NCBI GenBank assembly: GCA_963806495.1
Contig: CAWDYA010000002.1
Span: 62,001-126,000, forward strand
Direction: 5' to 3'
DNA length: 64,000 nt
From: CAWDYA01 sp963806495
Lineage (GTDB): Bacteria; Acidobacteriota; Polarisedimenticolia; JACPZX01; DASXTC01
Under the pieces are notes generated by a model. That model did no database searches. It had not been told where the DNA came from and worked only from the letters and a program-made list of their open reading frames with translations. The translations under genes and the position numbers were made by a program. Below are positions 1-7,929 of this stretch, piece by piece (the stretch's first letter is position 1; each line of letters begins with the position of its first letter).

Positions 1-1055
1 GGCTGATCTGGGGCCTCGCTTCGGGCAACCATGCCCTGGTCGCACTCTGGCTTCCCGGTTATGCCTGGTTCATCGGCAGGGGCTGGAGGGCAGGCGTCGT
101 CCGGCTGCCGGGATGCGTCGCGGCCGCCGCGGGCGCCGCGCTGGGGTGGATGCCGATCTTCGCGGTCCGGATGACCCGCGCCAAGGGAGCCACCGTCGCT
201 CAGGTGGCGGAGCGTCTGTGGCACGGGGCGTGGCATCACGAAACAATCGGCCGCGACCTGCTCGCCGCCGGCGGCTACATGCTCTATCAGTTCCCCGTTC
301 CGCTGTTGCTCGCCGGTGCCGTCCTCGGCCTGTGGAGGGTGCGGCGTGGCGAGCGGGCGGGGCTGCTGCTCCTCTATGGGGTCAACGCGGTGTTCGCCTT
401 CGACTTTCAGGTGAAGGACCGCTTCGCCTTCTTCCTGCCGTCGTACCTCATCGTGGCGCTGCTGGCGGGACCGGGGCTGGATCCCGTTCTCGCCGGACTG
501 CGCCGACTCGCACCCGGCGGTGCCGCCGTGGCGCTCGTATTCATCCTGTGCGTCGCGGCGCCGCCGCTTTTCTACCACGCGGCGCCGGCGCTGGCCGAGG
601 CCGGCCTGCTGCCCGCTGTCGGTGCGGTCAGGCGGCTGCCAGGGCGCGACTCGGCCCGCTACTACCTCGACCCGGACAAGAGAGGCGACGAAGGTGCGCG
701 ACGGTTCGCTGAGGGCGCGCTCCAGGCGATGGACCGCGATGCGGTCCTGCTGGCCGACGCCATGCTGGCCGAGCCGCTCAACTACCTGCAAATCGTCGAG
801 GGGCGCCGCCCCGACGTCCTGGTAACGTGGATGGTGCCGGGCAGGCAGACGACCGCCGCCCGCTCCTGGGCGCGCTCGGGGCGTCCCGTCTATGTCGGCG
901 CGCTCGACGCCTATTACGACGTGGCGGGCCTCTCGGCCGTCTTCGACATCGAGCCGGCGGGCCCTGTCTACCGGCTCGAGCGGGTCGCCCTGGCGGGCAC
1001 CCTGCCGCCGTCGGGCTTTTCTCGCCCGTCGCGCTTCTCGGCCCAGTCTCGTTGA
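1..1055 (+). CDS. DUF2723-type integral membrane protein, 3' part
   Basis: The reading frame is open from position 3, so the gene starts before the window; 350 residues are visible. The start of the visible part has the pattern GLxxGNHxxxALWLPGY, typical of DUF2723 (TMEM260-like) membrane proteins, which resemble protein O-mannosyltransferases. Hydrophobic segments follow around nt 285-345, 360-410, 430-475 and 520-580. The last ~150 residues are mostly soluble and include a segment around nt 730-830 (DAMLAEPLNYLQIVEGRRPD) that resembles the C-terminal part of these proteins. Function in glycan or lipid transfer is inferred from the family. Family assignment is likely; the exact role is unknown. 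Confidence 0.6.
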   Translation, partial: LIWGLASGNHALVALWLPGYAWFIGRGWRAGVVRLPGCVAAAAGAALGWMPIFAVRMTRAKGATVAQVAERLWHGAWHHETIGRDLLAAGGYMLYQFPVPLLLAGAVLGLWRVRRGERAGLLLLYGVNAVFAFDFQVKDRFAFFLPSYLIVALLAGPGLDPVLAGLRRLAPGGAAVALVFILCVAAPPLFYHAAPALAEAGLLPAVGAVRRLPGRDSARYYLDPDKRGDEGARRFAEGALQAMDRDAVLLADAMLAEPLNYLQIVEGRRPDVLVTWMVPGRQTTAARSWARSGRPVYVGALDAYYDVAGLSAVFDIEPAGPVYRLERVALAGTLPPSGFSRPSRFSAQSR

Positions 1056-1245
1056 GCCGGCTGTAACCCACGACTGGCGCGGCACACGCCGGGAACCTAT
1101 GTTAGCCCGGACCATCAATCTCAATCTCGGCCCCGTCCGCATCCGCCGCATCGTGTCCGCCTCACAGAAAGCGGGCGGGGCCGTTCTGAATAGGGTCGCC
1201 CGGAACCGTCGCCCCAGACGTCCCCCTCACGGGTGGCCCCTACGG

Positions 1246-1287
1246 AAGGCCGGCCGGATCCCGACGCGATCGGGGCGGCCGGCCTTT
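1246..1287 (+). terminator. Strong GC hairpin, terminator-like
   Basis: Arms AAGGCCGGCCG and CGGCCGGCCTT pair perfectly and enclose a second inner stem CCCGA/TCGGG with a 5-nt loop. A short T run (CTTTC) follows. It lies about 190 nt after the DUF2723 stop and may terminate that gene or a small RNA. Confidence 0.55.
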
Positions 1288-1307
1288 CAACTTCAGGGGA
1301 GACCGGC

Positions 1308-1336
1308 TTGACTTGGGCTCATCCACGGCCCATGAT
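1308..1336 (+). promoter_or_regulatory. Possible sigma-70 promoter for the parvulin-M49 pair
   Basis: TTGACT and CATGAT are separated by 17 nt, just after the hairpin and about 50 nt before the parvulin start. The -35 matches 5 of 6 and the -10 matches 4 of 6 consensus bases. Confidence 0.35.
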
Positions 1337-1384
1337 GCGTGGTCCCGTCATCAATGGCAGCACCCGCATCCCATGGAGGTCACC

Positions 1385-1837
1385 GTGAAATCGATCGCCG
1401 TCGTCTTCGTCCTGGCCGCCGCCTGCAGCGGGCTCGCACTCGCCGCCGGAGAGGCGCCTCAATCGCAGACCGCCGCGGAGCCCGAGCACATCGTGGTCCA
1501 GCACATCCTCATCTCGTTTGCGGGAAAGCTCCCCGGCAAGGACGTCACCCGCACGCAGGAGGAGGCCAAGAAGCTCGCGTACGAGGTGCTGGAGCAGGCG
1601 CGCAAGGGAGAGGACTACGACGCGCTGGTGCAGAAGTACACGGACGACAAGGCCCCCGGCATCTACGGGATGGCGAACCTCGGTGTCACGCCCGGCGCAG
1701 GAGAGTACCCGCGCAACCGCATGGTGGCCGCGTTCGGCGACGTCGGCTTCAAGCTGCAGGTGGGCGAAATCGGTATCGCGGACTTCGATCCGAAGACGAG
1801 CCCCTATGGGTACCACATCATCAAGAGGATCAAGTAG
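1385..1837 (+). CDS. Secreted parvulin-like (PpiC-type) protein
   Basis: A 150-residue protein with an N-terminal signal peptide (VVFVLAAACSGLALAAG) followed by a single parvulin rotamase-like domain: HILISFAGK near the start, an EEAKKLAYEVLEQARKGEDYDAL helix region, and the closing SPYGYHIIKRIK strand. It probably folds or binds proteins in the periplasm. The GTG start is chosen because GGAGGT lies 4 nt upstream; the same GGAGGTnACCGTG arrangement precedes the barrel-protein gene at 11124. An in-frame ATG at 1373 overlaps that ribosome-binding site. The M49 peptidase gene begins 16 nt after the stop, so the two are probably co-transcribed. Confidence 0.7.
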   Translation: MKSIAVVFVLAAACSGLALAAGEAPQSQTAAEPEHIVVQHILISFAGKLPGKDVTRTQEEAKKLAYEVLEQARKGEDYDALVQKYTDDKAPGIYGMANLGVTPGAGEYPRNRMVAAFGDVGFKLQVGEIGIADFDPKTSPYGYHIIKRIK

Positions 1838-1853
1838 CTCCGGGTCGCGCAAG

Positions 1854-3800
1854 GTGGGAGAGCTCGAACGTCTCGGCGCGGACGGGATGGATTATCTTGT
1901 GCTCGGTGTGGACGCGCCCGGGTTCGAGCAGCTCACCGCCGGGCAGCGGACGCTGAGTTACTGGCTGTATCGCGCCGCGGTGGCGGGCGACCGCATCTAC
2001 ACCGACCAGAACCACCGCCATGCCCTCGAGATCCAGGAGCTGCTCGAGGCGACCTACGTCGCCTCCGAAGGTCTGGAAGAGGGGATCCGCGCGGGAATCC
2101 ACGAGTACCTCAAATACCTCTGGATCAACCACGGGCAGTACGACGGCGACAATCACACCAAGATTGTACCCCGGCTGATGACACCGGCGACGCTCGCCGA
2201 AGCCGCACGATTCGCCGCAGCCCGGGGAGGCGACATGAAGCTGCTCCCTGGGGAGGACCTCGAGGCGAAGCTGACGCGGCTCGCGCCGCACATCTTCGAT
2301 GCGCAGGTCGAGCCGCTCCAGAGCAACGAGGCCGCCGGCGCCGACGTGGTGGCCACGAGTGCGGTCAATCTGTACGATCCGCTTCTCACATCGGCGATGC
2401 TCGACGCATTGTCGCCGGAGTGGCGCGAGCGGCTCAACGTGCGCTTCGCCCACGAGGAAGGCCGGGTGGTCCCGCAGGTGTACCGGGTGGGCGGCCGGTA
2501 TGGGAGCGACCTCGAGACGGTGGTCTTCTTTCTCGAGAGGGCGGCCGCCGAGGCCGAGAGCGAGGAGCAGCGCGATGGGCTGCGGTCCCTGATCGAGCAC
2601 TACACGACGGGCGACGAGGAGGCCTTCCGTCGCTACTCGGTCCACTGGCTGCGCTCCTCCACCACCGTGGACTACCTCAACGGGTTCATCGAGCAGTACA
2701 ACGATCCGCGCGGGGTCATCGGCCAGTTCGAGGCGAACGTCAGCTTCGTCGCCGATTCGGTGCTGATCGGGCGGCTCGCCGACAGCGCGACGTACTTCGA
2801 GCAGCGGATGCCGTGGCCCGACCGCTACAAGCGCACCCGCATCGAGCGGCCGGTCGCCAACGTGGTCAACGTGATCGTCGAGACGGGCGACGCGGGGCCG
2901 ATGTCGCCGGCGGCCTACAATCTGCCCAACTATGCAGATCTCCGCCGTGATCACGGAAGCAAGAACATCGTGCTGAACAATATCGAGTCGGCCCGTTCGC
3001 CGCGGATCCAGGAGGACATGTACGCGGAGTTCTACCTGCCCCGTTTCCGTGACAACATCCGCCGGCACTTCGACGACGGTCGCAAGTGGCTCGTGTACAT
3101 GCACGAGGTGATCGGGCACGGCTCGGGCCAGGCCGAGCCGGATCTGGCGTCGGATCCGCGCGCCCTCATCGGGCGGGCGTACTCCGCGCTCGAGGAGTGC
3201 CGTTCCGATCTCGTGGCGCTGTATCACATCTGTGACCCGCGTCTCGTCGAGATAGGGGCCTTCGATGCCGGCGCGCGTGACGGTGTCGTGGAGGCCGCCT
3301 ACATGGGGTACCTGCAGGGCCACATGAACAGGTACCGTTCGATCCCTTCGGAGACGGTGCGGGAGGCGCACCGCCGCGGGGCCGAGCTGATCCTGCAGTA
3401 CCTGACGCGGGGCGGGGAGTCGGGCGAGCGCGACTTCGGCGTGCGCATCGTGCGCGAGCGGGGCGACTACTTCGTCGATCTGACCAGTGTCGAGAAGGCG
3501 CGGGACGGGGTTGCGGAGATCCTGCGCACCCTGCAGACGATCAAGTCCACCGGAAACGGCGACGCCGCGATCCGGATCTTCGAAAGGTTCGGGACCCATC
3601 TGGATCCCGGCATCTGGCGCAACATCCGTCAGCGCTCGGAGCGGCTGCGGATCCCGCGCGCCACGGCGTTCGTGTTCCCCCGGCTCGAGCCGGTCGTGCG
3701 TGATGGACGCGTCGTGGACGCCACCCTGCACGTCGACGAGGATTTGACCGCGCAACAGCTCCGGCTGGCGCGGATGCGGCTCAGCCGCTCGATCCCGTAG
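1854..3800 (+). CDS. Dipeptidyl-peptidase III family (M49) zinc peptidase
   Basis: A 648-residue protein. Residues 417-422 are HEVIGH, the HExxGH zinc motif specific to family M49, followed by GSG; residues from 447 are EECRSD, matching the EExR(A/S)D motif that supplies the third zinc ligand. The N-terminus (APGFEQLTAGQRTLSYWLYR) also matches this family. Such enzymes release dipeptides from peptide N-termini and are usually cytosolic; no signal peptide is visible. The start is uncertain: GTG at 1854 (used) or ATG at 1887; homology begins between them. The 3' end overlaps the convergent epimerase gene by 20 nt. Confidence 0.85.
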   Translation: MGELERLGADGMDYLVLGVDAPGFEQLTAGQRTLSYWLYRAAVAGDRIYTDQNHRHALEIQELLEATYVASEGLEEGIRAGIHEYLKYLWINHGQYDGDNHTKIVPRLMTPATLAEAARFAAARGGDMKLLPGEDLEAKLTRLAPHIFDAQVEPLQSNEAAGADVVATSAVNLYDPLLTSAMLDALSPEWRERLNVRFAHEEGRVVPQVYRVGGRYGSDLETVVFFLERAAAEAESEEQRDGLRSLIEHYTTGDEEAFRRYSVHWLRSSTTVDYLNGFIEQYNDPRGVIGQFEANVSFVADSVLIGRLADSATYFEQRMPWPDRYKRTRIERPVANVVNVIVETGDAGPMSPAAYNLPNYADLRRDHGSKNIVLNNIESARSPRIQEDMYAEFYLPRFRDNIRRHFDDGRKWLVYMHEVIGHGSGQAEPDLASDPRALIGRAYSALEECRSDLVALYHICDPRLVEIGAFDAGARDGVVEAAYMGYLQGHMNRYRSIPSETVREAHRRGAELILQYLTRGGESGERDFGVRIVRERGDYFVDLTSVEKARDGVAEILRTLQTIKSTGNGDAAIRIFERFGTHLDPGIWRNIRQRSERLRIPRATAFVFPRLEPVVRDGRVVDATLHVDEDLTAQQLRLARMRLSRSIP

Positions 3801-4818
3801 GCCCGCCGGCCAGCCAGGCGGCCACGCCCTGCATGCCGGCCGCCAGATCGACGCGCGGCTCCCATCCCAGCTCCCGCCGCGCCCGGTCGATGCTGTAGGT
3901 GCAGCGGGCGGTCAGCAGACGCAATCCCATGCGCGACAGGGGCGGCCGCCGGCCGATGAGCCGCCCGGCCCCCTCCAGGGCGAGCACCAGAGGCCACGCC
4001 GCGGCCACGGGCAGCGAGATCCGCGGCGGCGGCACACCCGCGGCCCGCGCCAGCGCACCGAGATACGTCTTCCAGGTGACCGGCGCCCCGTCGGTGACGA
4101 TGTAGTCTCGCCCGGCGGCGGCCGGCGCGCCTTCAGCCGCCTCGATCGCGTCCGCGAGGTTGTCCACGTGCGTGGTGTTGATCAGGCCACGGCCGCCTCC
4201 GATCAGGATCATCCGGCCCGACCGCATCGCATCGACCAGCTTCACCACCCACTCCCCGGCGCGGGGGCCGTAGACATCGCCGGGGCGCAGGATGGTGCCC
4301 GGCAGCCCCGCGTCCTGCGCCTCGCGCACCGCCTTCTCCGCCTCCATCTTGCTGTCACCGTACGGCAGCCCGATGTGGCGGAAGGGGGAGTCCTCGGCGA
4401 TCCCCTCCACCGGGGGCATCCCGTAGACGCTCACGCTGCTGATGTAGATGAGACGGACGGCCCCGGCTTCGCGCGCCCAGGCGGCCATGGCACGCGTGCC
4501 GCCGGCGTTGACACGCATGTACTCGCGCGCGTCGCCCCAGCCCCCCATCATCGCGGCGCAGTGGATCACCGTGCCCGGGCGGGTTCCGGCGAGAGCACGG
4601 CCCAGACCGCCCGTATCGGTGATGTCGGCCTCGACCCGCCGGACTCCGGGCGGGAGATGGTCGAACGCCCTGCCGGGCAGATCGATCGCCACGACCGGCC
4701 GGCCGGATGCGGCGTACCGCCCGGCGACCTGCCCCCCGATGAACCCCGCGGCTCCCGTGATCACCACGGCGCCGTCGCGATCGTGACCGTTCATGGCAGG
4801 GCGGCAGTCTACCAGCAA
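3781..4818 (-). CDS. NAD(P)-dependent epimerase/dehydratase, extended SDR family
   Basis: A 345-residue protein with a Rossmann glycine motif near the N-terminus (ITGAAGFIGGQVA), a second-strand acidic residue (AIDL) and the SDR catalytic YxxxK (YGDSK), preceded by the serine region YISSVSVYG. Members oxidise, reduce or epimerise nucleotide sugars, steroids or similar compounds; the substrate cannot be read here. The TTG start at 4818 is chosen because AAGGAG lies 6 nt upstream; an ATG at 4794 has no ribosome-binding site. It is convergent with the M49 peptidase gene and divergent from the tRNA. Confidence 0.8.
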   Translation of the reverse strand: MLVDCRPAMNGHDRDGAVVITGAAGFIGGQVAGRYAASGRPVVAIDLPGRAFDHLPPGVRRVEADITDTGGLGRALAGTRPGTVIHCAAMMGGWGDAREYMRVNAGGTRAMAAWAREAGAVRLIYISSVSVYGMPPVEGIAEDSPFRHIGLPYGDSKMEAEKAVREAQDAGLPGTILRPGDVYGPRAGEWVVKLVDAMRSGRMILIGGGRGLINTTHVDNLADAIEAAEGAPAAAGRDYIVTDGAPVTWKTYLGALARAAGVPPPRISLPVAAAWPLVLALEGAGRLIGRRPPLSRMGLRLLTARCTYSIDRARRELGWEPRVDLAAGMQGVAAWLAGGPTGSSG

Positions 4819-4828
4819 AGCGGGCTCC

Positions 4829-4858
4829 TTGCCCCGCGCGGTGAATGGCTGCTATGCT
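4829..4858 (+). promoter_or_regulatory. Possible promoter of tRNA-Ser
   Basis: TTGCCC and TATGCT are separated by 18 nt, with the -10 box ending 39 nt before the mature tRNA 5' end. It overlaps the start of the divergent epimerase gene. Confidence 0.35.
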
Positions 4859-4897
4859 GCCGTGTCCTCGAAGGAAAGGGCAAGCGATCGACGCCGC

Positions 4898-4987
4898 GGA
4901 GAGGTGCTGGAGTGGCTGATCAGGGCGCCCTGCTAAGGCGTTAGCCGGGTAACCGGCTCGGGGGTTCGAATCCCCCCCTCTCCGCCA
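4898..4987 (+). tRNA. tRNA-Ser (anticodon GCU)
   Basis: A 90-nt class II tRNA. Acceptor arms GGAGAGG and CCTCTCC pair perfectly and are followed by discriminator G and an encoded CCA. The anticodon loop is CTGCTAA (anticodon GCT), closed by CGCC/GGCG. A long variable arm (TAGCCGGGTAACCGGCT) and a T-arm with GGTTCGAATCC complete the serine-type structure. It reads AGC and AGU codons. Confidence 0.95.
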
Positions 4988-5021
4988 GCGCGCGACACCC
5001 CCACAGCTCGAAGGATCCCCC

Positions 5022-5429
5022 ATGAGCGACAGGCGATCCCCGCTGCTGACGGTCGACCTCATCATCATGCCGCCGGGCGACCCGGGCCGGGTCGTCCTCG
5101 TCCGCCGGCGCTTCCCGCCCGAGGGCTGGGCGCTGCCGGGTGGTTATGTCGAATGGGGGGAGACCGTCGAGACCGCCGCCGCGCGGGAGGCGAAGGAGGA
5201 GACGGGGCTGACGGTGAGGCTGACCCGGCAGTTTCATGTCTATTCCGATCCCGCGCGTGACACCCGCGGCCATCACGTCACGGTCGTGTTTCTGGCCGAG
5301 GCGTCGGGAGAGCCGGAGGGAGGCGACGACGCCGCCGAGGCCCGGATATTCGATCGGCAACGGCTCCCCGCGCCGATCGCCTTCGATCATGCGGCAATTC
5401 TGGACGACTTCATCCGGGGCCGCTACTGA
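5022..5429 (+). CDS. Nudix hydrolase
   Basis: A 135-residue protein with a complete Nudix box: GGYVEWGETVETAAAREAKE followed by ETGL, fitting GX5EX7REUXEEXGU. Such enzymes hydrolyse nucleoside diphosphates linked to another moiety; the sequence does not reveal whether the substrate is ADP-ribose, an oxidised nucleotide or something else. The start ATG has AAGGA upstream. It lies just after tRNA-Ser and is convergent with efp, with only 9 nt between the stop codons. Confidence 0.85.
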   Translation: MSDRRSPLLTVDLIIMPPGDPGRVVLVRRRFPPEGWALPGGYVEWGETVETAAAREAKEETGLTVRLTRQFHVYSDPARDTRGHHVTVVFLAEASGEPEGGDDAAEARIFDRQRLPAPIAFDHAAILDDFIRGRY

Positions 5430-5438
5430 GCGGGGGGG

Positions 5439-6008
5439 CTACTTGGCCCGCTCCTGGTAAGAGCCGTCCTCGGTGGAGACCCGGATCATCTCGCCGGGGC
5501 CGATGAACGACGGGACCTGCACGGTGAGACCGGTATCGGTGACGGCGGGCTTGCGCTGCGCCGAGGCGGTCGCGCCCTTGATCTCGGGCGCCGTGTCCAC
5601 CACCTTCATGTCGACGGTGAGCGGCATCTCGATCGCGACCGGGGCGCCCTCGTGGAACTCCACCTTGAGCTTCAGATTGGGGATCAGATAGTTCACGGCG
5701 TCGCCGAGCGTGTCGCGGTGGATGTGCACCTGCTCGTAGGTCTCGGTGTTCATGAAGTGAAAGTCGTCGCCGTCCTGGTACAGGTACTCCATCTCCGTCT
5801 CGTCCAGATAGACGCGCTCCACCATGTCCTCAGAGCGGAACCGGTGATCCATCTGGTTGCCGCTTCGCAGGTTTCTCAGCTTCGACTGCACCATCCCGCG
5901 CCAGTTGCCCGGCGTGATGTGCGTCGTGGACATGACAATGTAGAGATCGTTGTTCATCCGGACGCACATGCCTTTCTTGAGTCCCGTCGCCTTGACCTGG
6001 TCAGCCAT
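5439..6008 (-). CDS. efp: Translation elongation factor P with Asn at the tip position
   Basis: A 189-residue protein, the usual EF-P length, with the N-terminal KOW-like domain, the central domain and the C-terminal OB domain ending near DTGLTVQVPSFIGPGEMIRV. EF-P enters stalled ribosomes and helps form Pro-Pro bonds. The tip loop reads HITPGNWRGMVQSKLRNL, so Asn35 occupies the place of the lysine (E. coli K34) or arginine modified in well-studied EF-Ps. No modification gene (epmA, earP or ymfI type) is in the window. The gene starts 9 nt after the dsbD stop with a GAGGAG ribosome-binding site, so the two are likely co-transcribed. Confidence 0.92.
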   Translation of the reverse strand: MADQVKATGLKKGMCVRMNNDLYIVMSTTHITPGNWRGMVQSKLRNLRSGNQMDHRFRSEDMVERVYLDETEMEYLYQDGDDFHFMNTETYEQVHIHRDTLGDAVNYLIPNLKLKVEFHEGAPVAIEMPLTVDMKVVDTAPEIKGATASAQRKPAVTDTGLTVQVPSFIGPGEMIRVSTEDGSYQERAK

Positions 6009-6017
6009 CGTCTCCTC

Positions 6018-7853
6018 TTATTTGACCTGGCTCATCCGTTCGAGGAAAGGGCCGGGCTTCTCGAAGCCCGTCAGCCGGAGATCGCGCCTCTCCGCACCAT
6101 CCGCGCCGAAGAACACGATGGTGGGGGCGCCCATGATGTCGTACTTCTGCTGCAGCGCGCGAACCGGCCCGGAAACCTGGCTGGTGATGTCCGCTTTCAG
6201 GGTGGCGAAACGCTTCGAGGCGGCCACCACCGCGGGGTCGCTGAAGGTGAAGTGCTCGAGCTCCTTGCAGGGGAGGCACCAGTCGGCCGTGAAATCGACG
6301 ATGGCCGGACGGCCCTGCGCCCCGGCGTCAGCGAGCGCTCCCTCGCTGAACGGCTGCCAGTCGACGCCGACCGAGGCGCGCGTGGGGATGACGAGCGCGG
6401 CGGCGATCGCGAGACAGGCCGCGGCCGTGGCGAACCGAGCGGCGCGGAAGCCGGTCGAGCGGATCGGCGACCCTTCCACGAATCCCAGATAGACGGCCGA
6501 CACGAACAGCACCACAGGGATCGAGAACGAAGCCACGGGGGCCGGCAGGAGCGGGTTGACGAAGTAGAACGCCATGGCGAACATGATGCAGCCGAACACT
6601 TTCTTCACCCAGACCATCCAGGCGCCGGCCCGCGGCAGGCCGGTCGCCGCCCCCGTGAACCCTCCCAGCAGCAGGTACGGGACGCCGAGTCCCAGCGCCA
6701 GCACGAAGAAGAGCCAGAATCCCAGAAGGGGACTTCCCACCTGGCCGACGTAGGCCAGCAGGCTGACCACGAAGGGGCCGACGCAGGGCGCCGCCACCAG
6801 GCCGACGGTGAGCCCCATGAACAGGGCGCCGCCGTAGCCGGGGCGCGAGCCGATGCGGCTTCGCAGCGCCGACGGTACCTGGATGTCGTACAGGCCGAAC
6901 ATGGACAGCCCGAGCCCCACCATGACCACCGCCACGAAGATGAGGGCCAGCGGGCTCTGCAGCACCGATCCGAGGACGCTGCCGGTGGAGGCCGCCAGCA
7001 CTCCCAGGGCCGAATAGGTGCAGCACATGCCGAGCACGTACAGCGAGGCCAGGGTGAAGGTCCGCGAAGGTCTGCCCGCCGCCTGGCCCCCGAAGTAGGC
7101 CATGGTGATCGGGATCAGCGGATAGACACACGGGGTCAGGTTGAGAGCCAGGCCGCCGAGAAAAATGAGCGCCAGGGCGCCGCCCCATCCGAGCTGCTCC
7201 ACCCATCTCGAGACCGTGTTGCCGGCGGCGGTGTCGCCCCCGCTCACGCCGCCGGGGGGCGGCTGCGCCGGGAAGGCGCCTCCACTGAAGCGGATACCCG
7301 AGAAGATCTTCTCGTTTATCGCGTTGATCGGCTCGTCGGGTGCCGCAATCGGCAGGCTCAGCTCGACAGGGATGCGCGCGGGCGCCAGGCAGGAAGTGTC
7401 GTTGCACGCCTGAACCGTGAGCGTGATCTTCAGCGTGCGGGCCCCGGGCGCGGCGTCGCGGGCCGCCGACCCCTCCACGCCGATCAGGGCGCGGCCTTCA
7501 TACACCTTGAGCGGCTTGCCGTCCGTGAACGAAAACGCTCTTTCCACGAACGCCGGGTATATCGGCTCGCCGAACGTGATCCCGGACAACGCCTCGTTCT
7601 TCTCGAACTCGATCTTCGTGGGGATCAGGTAGTCGAAGGTCGGCTCGTGGGCGTTGATGTGCCAGCCATCGTCGATATCCACCGCGACAGCGAGCCGGAA
7701 CGCGGAGCCGGGGGGCACACGGTCGAAGGAGAGGTAGGCGCTGGCCTTCACCACGCGGCCGGAGGTGAACGCCTGCGCGCGCGGTGCCCCGCCCGCTGCC
7801 AGCAGAGCCAGCGCGGCGAACGCGGTCCATGAGAGTCGTCTGGGCATGGTCAT
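6018..7853 (-). CDS. dsbD: Thiol:disulfide interchange protein DsbD
   Basis: A 611-residue three-part protein. A signal peptide is followed by a periplasmic immunoglobulin-like domain with the cysteine pair CNDTSC. The central eight-helix transmembrane domain carries the conserved cysteines in LTPCVYPLIP and APCVGPF. The C-terminal thioredoxin domain has DWCLPCKE. DsbD moves electrons from cytoplasmic thioredoxin to periplasmic disulfide isomerases and cytochrome c maturation. All three cysteine pairs are present. ATGs at 7853 and 7847 are both possible starts. efp follows directly; an extended -10 promoter lies upstream. Confidence 0.93.
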   Translation of the reverse strand: MTMPRRLSWTAFAALALLAAGGAPRAQAFTSGRVVKASAYLSFDRVPPGSAFRLAVAVDIDDGWHINAHEPTFDYLIPTKIEFEKNEALSGITFGEPIYPAFVERAFSFTDGKPLKVYEGRALIGVEGSAARDAAPGARTLKITLTVQACNDTSCLAPARIPVELSLPIAAPDEPINAINEKIFSGIRFSGGAFPAQPPPGGVSGGDTAAGNTVSRWVEQLGWGGALALIFLGGLALNLTPCVYPLIPITMAYFGGQAAGRPSRTFTLASLYVLGMCCTYSALGVLAASTGSVLGSVLQSPLALIFVAVVMVGLGLSMFGLYDIQVPSALRSRIGSRPGYGGALFMGLTVGLVAAPCVGPFVVSLLAYVGQVGSPLLGFWLFFVLALGLGVPYLLLGGFTGAATGLPRAGAWMVWVKKVFGCIMFAMAFYFVNPLLPAPVASFSIPVVLFVSAVYLGFVEGSPIRSTGFRAARFATAAACLAIAAALVIPTRASVGVDWQPFSEGALADAGAQGRPAIVDFTADWCLPCKELEHFTFSDPAVVAASKRFATLKADITSQVSGPVRALQQKYDIMGAPTIVFFGADGAERRDLRLTGFEKPGPFLERMSQVK

Positions 7854-7880
7854 CCTGTCGGTGATGTCGCCGAGAAGGTG

Positions 7881-7889
7881 ATTCTAGCA
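7881..7889 (-). promoter_or_regulatory. Extended -10 promoter for dsbD
   Basis: On the minus strand the sequence reads TGCTAGAAT, an extended -10 element (TGn plus TAGAAT), ending 27 nt before the dsbD start. No clear -35 is visible, as is common for extended -10 promoters. The identical 9-mer occurs before the DUF4390 gene at 43635. Confidence 0.45.
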
Positions 7890-7897
7890 TCACCCCG

Positions 7898-7915
7898 GGC
7901 CGCCCAACGGCGGCC
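7898..7915 (-). terminator. Hairpin between the Lon-like gene and dsbD
   Basis: GGCCGCC and GGCGGCC form a perfect 7-bp stem with a 4-nt loop, 14 nt after the stop of the Lon-like gene. There is no T tract after it on the minus strand, so it may be a weak terminator or an mRNA 3'-end stabiliser. Confidence 0.35.
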
Positions 7916-7929
7916 GGCGTGAAAACCCG

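Larger units (their letters stand above)
1056..1384. other. Intergenic region, 329 nt, with one strong hairpin
   Basis: No convincing gene is present. The region holds a very stable hairpin (1246-1287) and, after it, a promoter-like pair. The stretch 1140-1245 is GC-rich with short self-complementary segments and could belong to a small RNA ending at the hairpin, but I recognise no known RNA family in it. Confidence 0.4.

Noticed and set aside
5652..7832. Long plus-strand open frame opposite dsbD and efp
   Set aside because: It is a mirror of real minus-strand genes in GC-rich DNA, rich in His, Arg and Gly, with no domain.
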